A DNA stretch of 64,000 nucleotides from assembly GCA_001942045.1 (NCBI GenBank), contig MSTD01000023.1, positions 26,134-90,133 of the forward strand, in the 5' to 3' direction. The position numbers and the translations under genes were made by a program. Of the stretch, positions 35,744 through 44,049 are shown one piece after another. The notes beneath the pieces were generated by a model. That model made no database searches. It saw only the letters and a list, made by a program, of their open reading frames with translations, and was not told the DNA's origin. Source of the DNA: Mycolicibacterium porcinum. GTDB lineage: Bacteria; Actinomycetota; Actinomycetes; Mycobacteriales; Mycobacteriaceae. Position 1 is the stretch's first letter. Every line of letters begins with the position of its first letter.

Positions 35744-36390
35744 GAGGCTGCTCCCAATTCCACTGTAGCCGTGGCACTCTGGTAGATGCGGCGAACGGTG
35801 AACGGTTGCCATGTTGGCCGGCCAGCGGGCGACAGGACGGCCTCGGCTTCCAAGGCGCGGGCGATACAGCCAAAGCCCAGACCCGCGTTGCGGTCGAGCA
35901 CGATGCGCCGCACGACACCAGCGGTCGCGAGCCGTGGGCGACCGATCGGCTCCCCACGCCGCTTGCGGCGGCAAGTGCGTCCTTGGTGCGTTGGCTGACG
36001 AGGCGTCGCTCGAATTGTGCGAACGTTGCGAGCATGTGCGCCATGGCTTCTCCCGCTGGCGTGGTGAGGTCCATGCCAGGTCGAGCACCACCAGCGACCA
36101 GCCTTGACGCTCTGCGAGTTGGAGTATCGCAACGGCGTGGCCAACTGAGCGGGCAAGCCGATCCATCTTGGCGACCACAAGGTCGTCCCCTTACCCCGAC
36201 GCCAGAAGGCTAGGCGCATCGCGTAGTCCTTCGTTGATGTCCTTGCCGCTCTTGCCTTCATCGGCTACGTGCTCGACGGCCCAACCTCGTCGCGCGGCCT
36301 CGGTGTCAATCGCCTCGCGCTGGGCGTCCAGGCCGTTGCGAAGCTCGGCTTGCTCGGCGGTGCTCACGCGGCTGTAGCCGAAGAACAGCG
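35740..36390 (-). pseudogene. Serine recombinase (resolvase family) gene, broken by frameshifts
   Basis: Pieces in three frames reconstruct a resolvase: FFGYSRVSTAEQ with catalytic Ser, DEGKSGKDINEGLRDAPSL, VVAKMDRLARSVGHAVAIL, MDLTTPAGEAMAHMLATFAQ, and the HTH-like GRPRLATAGVVRRIV. At least three frameshifts and an in-frame stop interrupt it. The 5' end is truncated exactly where the capsid remnant begins on the opposite strand, marking a rearrangement point near 36390. Confidence 0.8.
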
Positions 36391-36708
36391 CCGAGCGAGT
36401 TCGAGGGGCTCCAGGTACTCGGCAGCTACGGCGACGCGTGGCTCATCGAGTCGCACTACGTGCCGGCCGGTTACGTGATCGTGGCGGCGACGGGCGGGCT
36501 CGACTCCGACCGCAACCCGATCGGCTTCCGCGAGCACGTCCATCCGGCGTATCAGGGGCTGCGCCATATTCCGGGTCGTGGTCCGTATCCCCTGATGGAC
36601 AGCTTCTACGCGCGTGGGTTCGGGGTTGGAGTTCGGCACTGAGGCGCTGCCGTTGTCATGCAGGTGACGACGAACGGCTCGTACATCGCGCCGACCATCC
36701 AGACGTAG
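36391..36708 (+). pseudogene. Phage major capsid protein C-terminal remnant
   Basis: The + frame gives FEGLQVLGSYGDAWLIESHY, VPAGYVIVAATGGLDSDRNP and GFREHVHPAYQGLRHIPG, ending GFGVGVRH at a TGA (36640-36642), then continuing in frame as GAAVVMQVTTNGSYIAPTIQT to a TAG. The GY-V-VAATGG...PIGFREH pattern and position-specific ending match HK97-type capsid C-termini of actinophages. 5' truncated at the junction with the recombinase remnant. Confidence 0.65.
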
Positions 36709-36965
36709 GGGCCGGACGTGTTCGAGCGCTACAGCCTCTCGCGCGACCCGGAGAAGGACTACCGCGACAGTCTGAGTTCGGTTTCGGGCCAGGGCCGGTC
36801 GCGCCCGGCAAGGAGCCCGCGCCGATTCGCGAGGGCGGTGTGTACCGAGCGAAGTGCCCGCCCGTCGAACTCACCCCCAGCACCGACCTCAACGTGCGTG
36901 TGTGCAAGGCCCGATGGCGGCCTGGCGACCCGCCACGTGGTCGCCCCGGCGAGCGCGTCGGCTGA
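36709..36965 (+). pseudogene. Probable further phage structural remnant
   Basis: Downstream of the capsid piece two short frames look coding: MFERYSLSRDPEKDYRDSL from 36718, then, after a frame change near 36780, KEPAPIREGGVYRAKCPPVE with a stop at 36965. Same orientation as the capsid remnant. No family recognised; likely decayed neighbouring virion genes. Confidence 0.4.
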
Positions 36966-37033
36966 GGCACACCCCCAGATCGGCCCGGTCACGAGGCGGA
37001 GTTAATGCCTTTCGACGCCCCGTGATCGGCTGC

Positions 37034-38188
37034 CTAAACGAGACCCTCGCGCTCAAGGACGGCGCGAATCTCATGGAACTTCGCTGAAATGTTGGCCTTT
37101 GGATAGCGAATCTGGGTGAGGCCGTGAATATTTGAGAAGTCTTCGCATCCGTCCTCAACCATCACTATGGCTTTATCGAAGCCAAGTCGACCTTGGAACA
37201 GACCTACTTCGTGGATCACGTTCTGCCTCGCGCGGAAACCGCCATCGGGTGTCTCGTCCTCCGCGGTCATCACCAGGAAAGCCATTGCTGCGCTGTCGAG
37301 CATTTCGTTGAGCCGCGCGATAGTGGAGTAACCCGCAGTTGGCACCCGGTTAAATTCATCAACCGGAACGCCAAGCTGATCCTGCAGGTAGTCCTTCAAT
37401 TCCCGCCACTGCGCTGACCCTCCATGTCCGATGAACACGCGGCTGCCGAGTTGCGCGGTGGCAGCCATAGGAGGGTCGCTGGGTCTGCGCCGTAGGTGCT
37501 TTGCGGCATTCTCCGCGTGATCCGCGAGGGAACGCAGACATAGGTATGGAGCTTCGATGGCTTGGCGGTCCCCGAAGATCTGATGATGCGGAGACACGCG
37601 TAGACCTTGATTGATTGCGGTCGAGTCTCGCGACATGATCCGTCCACTCGGCAAGAATTGACGGGCAAAGGCCATCGCACTTGGAGCACTCAGGTCGGCT
37701 ACTTTCTCGCTCAAGCCTGACAGGTACGCGTCATCCTGGCCCGATAAGCAGCTGGTCAGCACTGAAGACACCGTTTCCTTGCTATCGAGCAAGAGTTGGC
37801 GAGCTTTGTCCGACGCCTCGGAAAGAGACTTGAGGTCGCGTACGCCTGCGAGCTCGAAGACGTGAGCTTTGACGTCGTCTTCATCCTCGTAGACCACCCA
37901 CCCGCGCTGGCGTGTCCCTCCGCGCATGAGACCCCATTCCTTATTGAATAGGTCGCCGGCCGGGGGCGGTTGGAACCCGGCGTAGTAGGTGCGGGCGTGG
38001 TAGCCAAGATTGGATCCGGACCACGACTTATGGACGGACTCCAGAGCGGAATCAAGGGCCTCAATCGGCCCTTGGTTTTCCGCTGCGTACCAGTCAGCGA
38101 CGACCTCGCGCACGGCTCGCGCCGTGTCCTCAAGTTCCGCTATGTACTTGTCGCTGTCCGATCTTGCCCCCTCGGAGACCCCAGTCAT
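37034..38188 (-). CDS. Protein with C-terminal TIR-like domain (CBASS/Pycsar-type effector), element cargo
   Basis: 384-aa protein. Residues 249-384 form a TIR-like domain of the type used by CBASS Cap12 and Pycsar effectors (PF10137-like): RVFIGHGG (250-257), a YSTIARLNEMLDSAAMAFLVMT stretch, RARQNVIHEVGLFQGRLG (319-336, with E327 as candidate NADase Glu) and SNIHGL. Residues 1-245 are a separate mostly helical domain containing YHARTYYAGFQPPP and FNKEWGLM, not recognised. No cyclase gene is present nearby, so the trigger must differ. ATG at 38188 chosen; it lies 220 bp from the tRNA. NAD depletion on phage infection is inferred. Confidence 0.85.
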   Translation of the reverse strand: MTGVSEGARSDSDKYIAELEDTARAVREVVADWYAAENQGPIEALDSALESVHKSWSGSNLGYHARTYYAGFQPPPAGDLFNKEWGLMRGGTRQRGWVVYEDEDDVKAHVFELAGVRDLKSLSEASDKARQLLLDSKETVSSVLTSCLSGQDDAYLSGLSEKVADLSAPSAMAFARQFLPSGRIMSRDSTAINQGLRVSPHHQIFGDRQAIEAPYLCLRSLADHAENAAKHLRRRPSDPPMAATAQLGSRVFIGHGGSAQWRELKDYLQDQLGVPVDEFNRVPTAGYSTIARLNEMLDSAAMAFLVMTAEDETPDGGFRARQNVIHEVGLFQGRLGFDKAIVMVEDGCEDFSNIHGLTQIRYPKANISAKFHEIRAVLEREGLV

Positions 38189-38410
38189 ACCGCCATTGTT
38201 CCACCGCCCGGCGACACCCACGGTGACGCAGCACGCCCACGTTTAGTACGCGCCCGCGTTCGGCAGAAGTGCGTTGGCCGACTCCGTCCGAGTTAGCTAC
38301 CGGACCGACCTCCCCGAAGCGATTCCGCCGCCCGCCGCGACGACGCCGCGACGGGAGGCCCTCGTCGCCCATCCGCTCGGTCCGAAAGCGCTTCTACCAG
38401 GCCTTCCGGA

Positions 38411-38453
38411 GTGCCCCCAGTCGGACTCGAACCGACACTTGGCGGATTTTAAG
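38411..38453 (-). repeat. Right attachment site within the tRNA gene
   Basis: Copy of the 43-bp core at 33003-33045, here continuous with the 5' half of the tRNA so that the gene is intact. Confidence 0.92.
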
Positions 38454-38485
38454 TCCGCTGCCTCTGCCAATTGGGCTATGGGGGC
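38412..38485 (-). tRNA. tRNA-Leu (anticodon UAA)
   Basis: 74-nt cloverleaf read on the minus strand: acceptor GCCCCCA/TGGGGGC, D-arm around AATTGGCAGA, anticodon stem GCGGA/TCCGC with loop CTTAAAA (anticodon TAA), T-arm GTCGG-TTCGAGT-CCGAC, discriminator A, CCA not encoded. The variable loop is only five bases (CAAGT), class I-like, whereas tRNA-Leu normally has a long variable arm. It is the integration target of the element. Confidence 0.92.
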
Positions 38486-38552
38486 GTCGCAGGAGAGCAT
38501 ATTTCAGGTCGGATCGTCGTCGTCAGACCGCCCCGAGTACCAGAGGCGTCGA

Positions 38553-39575
38553 TCACCCGACCTCGACGACGATCTTGCCGAACGGGCCGCGATCAAGATG
38601 GTCCAGCGCGGCCGACAGATCCTCAAATGGATAGCGCGCACCGATCACAGGCTTCGTCTGCGTGCTGTCGATTGCACTGACAAGCTCGGTGAGAGCACGG
38701 CGATGCCCCGTGCCGATACCGTGAATTGTGATGTCTTTCATCAGGATTGGCATCACGGGCGTCGAAACCTCGCACCCGTCGAGCGCGCCGATGAGATGGA
38801 TGTGGCCGCCGACCGCGACGACTTGCGCGGCCTTGCCGAGATGCGCGCCCCCGACGAGCTCCAAAACATGGTCCACACCGCGGTCGCCCGTGATAGCGAG
38901 GATGGTTTCGGCCCAGTCCGAACTCCGCCGATCCACCACATGATCTGCGCCCAGGTGCGCGACCCGGTCCAGCTTGTCCGCGCTCCCCGACACGATGACC
39001 TGGGCGCCGTGCATCTTCGCGATTTGGACTCCGAACAGCGCGACGCCGCCGGTGCCTTCGACCAGCACGACCTCCCCGGCCCGCACGTGTCCACGTTCTA
39101 CCAGCGCGAACCACGCCGTGAGCCCGGCAACCGGCAGCGTGCTAGCCTCTGCCGGCGACAGGGTCCGTGGAGCCTGAACAACCCAATCCTGCGGCAGCAC
39201 TACATATTCGGCGAGCAAGCCGGGGTAGAAACCGCCCAGTGTCCAGTAGGAGGGCGTCCGCGCATCACCTGCCCGGGCGCCGTCGATCCAGTCCGGCGTG
39301 AACACCGAGATCACCTGATCGCCCACGGCGAATCGGGTCACCGAATCTCCGACCGCGACGACCGTCCCGGCGAGATCGGACCCCGGCGTGAAGGGGAAGT
39401 TCAGTGGCAGCCCGCGGCCCGTTTCGATCACCATCTTGTCGCGATGGTTCAAGGAAACCGCCGCCACCTTAATCAGAACTTCGCCGGGGCCCGGCGGCGG
39501 AACGGCCATCTCACGCAGCCGGAGCGCGTCTCGGCCGATCCTGTCCATCTCCCACCGGCGCATGATTTCAGCCAT
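38553..39575 (-). CDS. NAD(P)-dependent MDR alcohol dehydrogenase-like protein
   Basis: 340-aa medium-chain dehydrogenase/quinone-reductase-like protein: N-terminal GroES-like domain (GEVLIKVAAVSLNHRDKMV, then PGSDLAGTVVAVGDSV), Rossmann domain (VLVEGTGGVALFGVQIAKMHG) and C-terminal PFEDLSAALDHLDRGPFGKIV. The catalytic-zinc Cys is replaced (LNHRD), as in zinc-free members. Starts at ATG 39575 or 39563; no ribosome site decides. Its 3' end lies 67 bp from the tRNA. Confidence 0.87.
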   Translation of the reverse strand: MAEIMRRWEMDRIGRDALRLREMAVPPPGPGEVLIKVAAVSLNHRDKMVIETGRGLPLNFPFTPGSDLAGTVVAVGDSVTRFAVGDQVISVFTPDWIDGARAGDARTPSYWTLGGFYPGLLAEYVVLPQDWVVQAPRTLSPAEASTLPVAGLTAWFALVERGHVRAGEVVLVEGTGGVALFGVQIAKMHGAQVIVSGSADKLDRVAHLGADHVVDRRSSDWAETILAITGDRGVDHVLELVGGAHLGKAAQVVAVGGHIHLIGALDGCEVSTPVMPILMKDITIHGIGTGHRRALTELVSAIDSTQTKPVIGARYPFEDLSAALDHLDRGPFGKIVVEVG

Positions 39576-39709
39576 GAGCCGCTGCAACCAGGCCGGTCGC
39601 GGGCCTATTCCCCGAAGGCGTGCCGACCCTCGCCCAAATGGGGGATGGCACCGACCTGGGTGCGCTTGGTTGAATAACCCCCAGGGCTGAACAGCGACGG
39701 GGGCCGCAC

Positions 39710-40123
39710 ATGCCGAGCAGTATCGCGAATTCGATTGCCGTAGTTGCCGAAAGCATCGCGGCGACACTCGGACCACGGGCGATGCGGATCATCGCTCAAG
39801 TCAATAAGTACGTCACCAACCCACTGCAACGGCTCTGGGCGCCGTGGCTGCCGTACATGGCCGTCATCGAGCACACCGGCCGCAAGTCGGGCAGGCCATA
39901 CCGGACCCCGGTCATGGCGTTCATCGACAGCAGGTCGGTCCGGGTCGTGCTGAACTACGGCGTCCAGTCGGACTGGGTGCGCAATGTCCGGGCCGCCGGC
40001 GCCGCTGACGTGGTGCATCGGGGCCGGCGCTACCGCCTGTCCGAGCCTCGCATCATCCCGGCCACCGACCAGAAGGCCCGGTTCGTCGCCTCGTTGGCAC
40101 CGGTTTCTACCGCTAGGTCGTGA
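39710..40123 (+). CDS. Deazaflavin (F420)-dependent nitroreductase family protein
   Basis: 137-aa Ddn-type protein with EHTGRKSGRPYRTPVMAF (about residues 54-71) and QSDWVRNVRAAG, the F420-contacting motifs. Paralogue of 32522-32908 (shared NKxVTNPL, APWLP and GRKSGRxYRTP). Divergent from the alcohol dehydrogenase-like gene. Confidence 0.88.
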   Translation: MPSSIANSIAVVAESIAATLGPRAMRIIAQVNKYVTNPLQRLWAPWLPYMAVIEHTGRKSGRPYRTPVMAFIDSRSVRVVLNYGVQSDWVRNVRAAGAADVVHRGRRYRLSEPRIIPATDQKARFVASLAPVSTARS

Positions 40124-40230
40124 AAATCGCGGCGGCGCGACCCAGGTGTGGAAAGCGGCGAAACAGAAGCAGGCGATAGGCGACACCCGCCGGGCGTAGG
40201 CTGCGCATATCCCGACTCCCGGGAGGCGGT

Positions 40231-40938
40231 ATGCCCGAACTGGCCATCGAACTGCGCGACGTGGTGCGCGAGTACCAGGTCGGCGGGCAGACCGTGCGTG
40301 CCCTCGACGAGATCAGCCTGCGGCTGACCGGCGGGCAGTTCGTCTCGATCATCGGCCCGTCCGGCGCGGGTAAGAGCACGTTGCTGCACCTGCTGGGCGC
40401 GCTGGACTCCCCCGATTCCGGCTCGATCACCTTCGACGGTGAGGAGATCGGCCGCCTGGGTGACGAGCAGCAGTCGGCGTTCCGTCACCACCGGGTGGGC
40501 TTCATCTTCCAGTTCTTCAACCTGCTGCCGACCCTGTCGGCCTGGGAGAACGTGGCCGTCCCGAAGCTGCTCGACGGGGTTCGGCTGGGCAAGGTGAAAC
40601 CGCAGGCGGTGGAACTTTTGGACCGCGTCGGCCTGGGCAACCGGACCGAGCACCGGCCGTCCGAGCTGTCCGGCGGCCAGATGCAACGGGTCGCGGTGGC
40701 CCGCGCCATGATGATGGACCCGCCGCTGATCCTGGCCGATGAACCGACCGGCAACCTGGATTCGACCACGGGTGCGGCGATCTTGACCTTGCTGGGCGAC
40801 GTCGCCCACGAGGAGGGCCTGGGCCGGCTGGTGGTGATGGTGACCCACAACGCCGACGCCGCGGCCGCCACCGACCGGGTGATCACCCTGCAGGACGGCC
40901 GGCTCGGCTCCGATGAGATGTCGGTGGTGCCGGGGTGA
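40231..40938 (+). CDS. ABC transporter ATPase, LolD/MacB type
   Basis: 235-aa ATPase with Walker A GPSGAGKST (residues 43-51), Q-loop, signature LSGGQMQR, Walker B LILADEPT and H-loop VTHN, arranged as in the LolD/MacB/FtsE group that pairs with FtsX-type permeases. Drives lipoprotein, lipid or peptide movement across the envelope. Overlaps the permease start by four bases (GTGA). Confidence 0.94.
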   Translation: MPELAIELRDVVREYQVGGQTVRALDEISLRLTGGQFVSIIGPSGAGKSTLLHLLGALDSPDSGSITFDGEEIGRLGDEQQSAFRHHRVGFIFQFFNLLPTLSAWENVAVPKLLDGVRLGKVKPQAVELLDRVGLGNRTEHRPSELSGGQMQRVAVARAMMMDPPLILADEPTGNLDSTTGAAILTLLGDVAHEEGLGRLVVMVTHNADAAAATDRVITLQDGRLGSDEMSVVPG

Positions 40939-43424
40939 AACTCGCGGCCGCGGCAAGTCGGCTCCGAGTGTTCAGCCTGCGCGAACTCACCGTGCACCGG
41001 CGGCGCACCGTCGCCTCGATCGCCGTAATGGCCGTGTCGGCAATGTATCTCGTCGCGATCCTCGGCATCTTCGGTTCGATCACCGGATCGGTGAACCGGC
41101 TGTCGGACGGTGTCGCCGGCATCGCCGCGCTGGAGGTCTCGGGCGTCACCGACGCGGGGTTCCCCGACACCGTGCTGGCCGATGTCGCCAAGGTCCCCGG
41201 GGTCGCGGCCGCCGCCCCGATGATCCGGATGTCCGCACCCACCGCGACCGAACCGGTACTGCTGTTCGGCGCCGACGACCGCAGCCGCGCCCTGGAAGGC
41301 GCGCTGAAAGACGCGGTCGGGGTGGACGTGCAAACCCCGACGGCACAAGAGGGTGTCCGCGTCGGGCCCGCCGTCGGGCACGCCAAGGGCGAGACGTTCC
41401 AGCTCGGCTCCGGGAAGGTGACCGTCGCCGAAGTCCTGGAGGGCAAGCAACTCGCCGATCTCAACGGCGGTCACTATGTGCTGGCCCCACTTCCGTTGGC
41501 GCAGAACGTCACCGGAAGACAAGGACAGCTCGACTCGATCCTGATCACCACCACCCCGGATGCCGACCTCAACAAGGTGCGCGAGCAGGTCACCGCGGCG
41601 GTCAACGGCCGGGCCATCGTCGCCGCACCCAGCCTGCGGGCCGCCCGGGCCGGCGACGGCGTCAAGCTGATGAACTACATGGCGCTGATGGGCGCGGCGG
41701 TCGCGCTGGTGGTCGGCGCGTTCCTGATCTACACCACGATGACCATGGCGATCGCCCAACGCCGCCCGGTCATCTCGATGCTGCGGGCCATCGGCGGCCG
41801 GCGCGCCACCATCGTCCGCGACATGTTGGCCGAGGCCGCGATACTCGGGCTGATCGGCGGCACCATCGGGTCGTTGCTCGGAATCCTGTTGGGCCGCTTG
41901 GCGATCGGCCGGCTACCCCCGACGATGACGCAGGGGCTGGAAGCCCGCATCGAATATTGGCTGCCCGACTACGCGATCCCGGCGGCCATCGCGGCGACGG
42001 CGCTGACCAGCGTGGCGGCCTCGGCCATGGCGGCCCGGCAGGTGTACAAGGTCTCACCGATCGAGGCGCTGGCCCCGGTCGGGGTGTCGGCAGCGGACAA
42101 CGTGCCGCGCTGGCTGCGCATCACCACCGGGATCGCCGCGGTTGCGGTGCTGGCGGCGTCGATCCTGGTGGTGTTCTACGTGCCGGGGTCGATCGCGTTC
42201 GTGGCGATCGCCGCCCTGTTCACCGCGCAGATCGCGCTGGGATTCGCACTCGCCGGACCCATCGTCGAGGCCACCGCCGCCGTCGCGCGCCTGTTCGGTT
42301 CGGCCGGCGCACTGGCAGCAGCCACCATCGAACGTGCCCCACGGCGGGTGTGGGCAACCGTGATGACCGTGCTGATCGCCGTCGTCACCACCGTGGTGAT
42401 CACCGGCACGAACAACGACATGATCCGATCGGCGCGCAGTATCTTCGCCCCGGTCGCCGAGGTCGACGTCTGGGTCAGCGCCAATTCACCCGACCAGTAC
42501 CCCACCGGCCTTCTGCCCCAAGGCCTTACCCAGAACGTCACCGAGGTGCCCGGAGTCGCGAACGTCACCGAAGGTGCCCTGGGCTTCGCCGTCGTCGGCG
42601 GCACCCGCGTCATGCTCGACGGCTTCGCCCCCGGAAGCCACGACGCGCTCTTCCGGGCCCTCGACGACCAGACCCGCAACGACGTCCTCGCCGGCCACGG
42701 CGTGGTGCTCTCCCAGAACCTGGGCAAGACCCTCAACGTCCGGGCGGGCGACGAACTGCAACTGCAGACACCGCACGGGCCGCAACGAACGAAGGTGCTG
42801 GCGCTTGTCCCCTACTTCTCGACGGTGATCGGCACCGTCGGGATGAGCCTCGATCAGCTGCGCGCCTGGTTCGACCGACCTGGGTCGACGACGCTGCAGG
42901 TCACCGCCGCCAAGGGCACGGACACCGCTCGCCTGCTGGCCAACATCCGTGGCGTCGTGCCCGCGCCGAACCACGCCTACGACGGCCGCACCGCGCTGGC
43001 CGGCCTGGAGGCGCCGCTGCACCAGAGCATGCTGATCGCGAACGCCGTGTGGATCATCGTGGTGTTCGTCGCCGCCGTCGCGCTGCTCAACACGCTGACG
43101 CTGTCGGTGCTGGAGCGGCGCCGTGAGATCGGGGTGCTGCGCGCGATGGGATCCAGCCGCCGGTACACGTTGGCCATGGTGCTGGCAGAGGCGGCGGCCA
43201 TCGGCATCGTGGGCGGCGTCCTGGGCCTGACGATCGGATTGGTTGACCAGTGGCTGTTCAGCCTCGTCAGCGGGGACGTGATGAACTTCAACGTCACGTT
43301 CCGGCCGAGTGCGATGGCGCTGGTGTTCACCCTCGGTGCCCTGGCGATCAGTCTGCTGGGGTCGCTGCCGCCGGCGCGACGTGCCGCGCGGCTCAACATC
43401 ATCGAGGCCGTCAGCGTCGAATAG
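40935..43424 (+). CDS. ABC transporter permease, FtsX type (duplicated)
   Basis: 829-aa membrane protein with two FtsX-permease units: TM1, a periplasmic domain, then TM2-4 around residues 255-370, a central TM pair near 400-450, a second large external domain, and a final TM trio (about 700-815). The arrangement is that of large actinobacterial antimicrobial-peptide or lipid exporters of the MacB superfamily. GTG start coupled to the ATPase gene. Confidence 0.92.
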   Translation: MKLAAAASRLRVFSLRELTVHRRRTVASIAVMAVSAMYLVAILGIFGSITGSVNRLSDGVAGIAALEVSGVTDAGFPDTVLADVAKVPGVAAAAPMIRMSAPTATEPVLLFGADDRSRALEGALKDAVGVDVQTPTAQEGVRVGPAVGHAKGETFQLGSGKVTVAEVLEGKQLADLNGGHYVLAPLPLAQNVTGRQGQLDSILITTTPDADLNKVREQVTAAVNGRAIVAAPSLRAARAGDGVKLMNYMALMGAAVALVVGAFLIYTTMTMAIAQRRPVISMLRAIGGRRATIVRDMLAEAAILGLIGGTIGSLLGILLGRLAIGRLPPTMTQGLEARIEYWLPDYAIPAAIAATALTSVAASAMAARQVYKVSPIEALAPVGVSAADNVPRWLRITTGIAAVAVLAASILVVFYVPGSIAFVAIAALFTAQIALGFALAGPIVEATAAVARLFGSAGALAAATIERAPRRVWATVMTVLIAVVTTVVITGTNNDMIRSARSIFAPVAEVDVWVSANSPDQYPTGLLPQGLTQNVTEVPGVANVTEGALGFAVVGGTRVMLDGFAPGSHDALFRALDDQTRNDVLAGHGVVLSQNLGKTLNVRAGDELQLQTPHGPQRTKVLALVPYFSTVIGTVGMSLDQLRAWFDRPGSTTLQVTAAKGTDTARLLANIRGVVPAPNHAYDGRTALAGLEAPLHQSMLIANAVWIIVVFVAAVALLNTLTLSVLERRREIGVLRAMGSSRRYTLAMVLAEAAAIGIVGGVLGLTIGLVDQWLFSLVSGDVMNFNVTFRPSAMALVFTLGALAISLLGSLPPARRAARLNIIEAVSVE

Positions 43425-44034
43425 TCGCGACTCCCTGCAGATGTGGGGTGCAGGGCGGCGGGACCAGTGTGTGCGGGGTGCTGTGCAAGCCGCTGGTGTC
43501 GAATCCCGCTGCCGCCAGGGCGTCGACAGTGCGACGGTTCGGCTCGCAACCCGAGGACAGCCACGCCCACGGCCTCGCGATCAGGTCCTGGTACCGCCCC
43601 ATCAAGCCTTCCCCGCGGACGTGCTCGAGCACCACCAATCGGCCGTCGGGCGTCAGAACGCGGCGGATCTCGGCCAGCGTGGCGGCCACGTCGTCGACCG
43701 AGCACAACACCAGGCCGACGTGGACCGAATCGAAACTGCTGTCCGGAAAGGGAATCGATTCGCCGGCCCCGTCGACCACGTCGACGTCGACGCCGTGGCG
43801 GCGGGCCAGGGCGCGCGCCATCCGCCGCATCGTCGGATCCGGTTCCACGGCCGCGACGGACGTCACCGCCGCGGGTAGGAACAGCAGATCGGTGCCAGGG
43901 CCGGGCCCGACCAACAGCAACCTGCCCGCCGCATGGCTCATCGCCGACCGCCGGTACCGGCGATAGAACAACCTGTCGAATACCGGCATACCCAGCCGAT
44001 ATACGTACGGGAACAACGGGTTACGACGCCTCAT
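43411..44034 (-). CDS. Class I SAM-dependent methyltransferase
   Basis: 207-aa methyltransferase with motif I LLVGPGPGTDL (about 40-50), the acidic end of strand 2 AVEPDP (about 62-67) and IPFPDSSFDSVHVGLVLC (about 92-109), as in ubiE/Met-11-like enzymes. Substrate unknown. The ATG at 44034 has a GAGG ribosome site four bases upstream; a TTG nine bases earlier is less likely. Its 3' end overlaps the convergent permease gene by 14 bp. Confidence 0.87.
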   Translation of the reverse strand: MRRRNPLFPYVYRLGMPVFDRLFYRRYRRSAMSHAAGRLLLVGPGPGTDLLFLPAAVTSVAAVEPDPTMRRMARALARRHGVDVDVVDGAGESIPFPDSSFDSVHVGLVLCSVDDVAATLAEIRRVLTPDGRLVVLEHVRGEGLMGRYQDLIARPWAWLSSGCEPNRRTVDALAAAGFDTSGLHSTPHTLVPPPCTPHLQGVATIRR

Positions 44035-44049
44035 GCACCTCAATCCATG

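Larger units (their letters stand above)
33003..38453. mobile_element. 5.45-kb integrated element at tRNA-Leu(UAA), with TIR- and HEPN-like cargo
   Basis: Bounded by a 43-bp perfect direct repeat (33003-33045 and 38411-38453) that is the 3' part of the tRNA gene at the right end, the classic footprint of tyrosine-integrase insertion. Inside: four intact cargo genes (33258-33800, 33793-34209, 34216-35190, 37034-38188) around a core of broken recombinase and phage structural sequences (35240-36965). No intact integrase remains, so the element looks immobilised while its cargo is kept open. Cargo genes are less GC-rich than the flanks, consistent with transfer. Confidence 0.85.
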
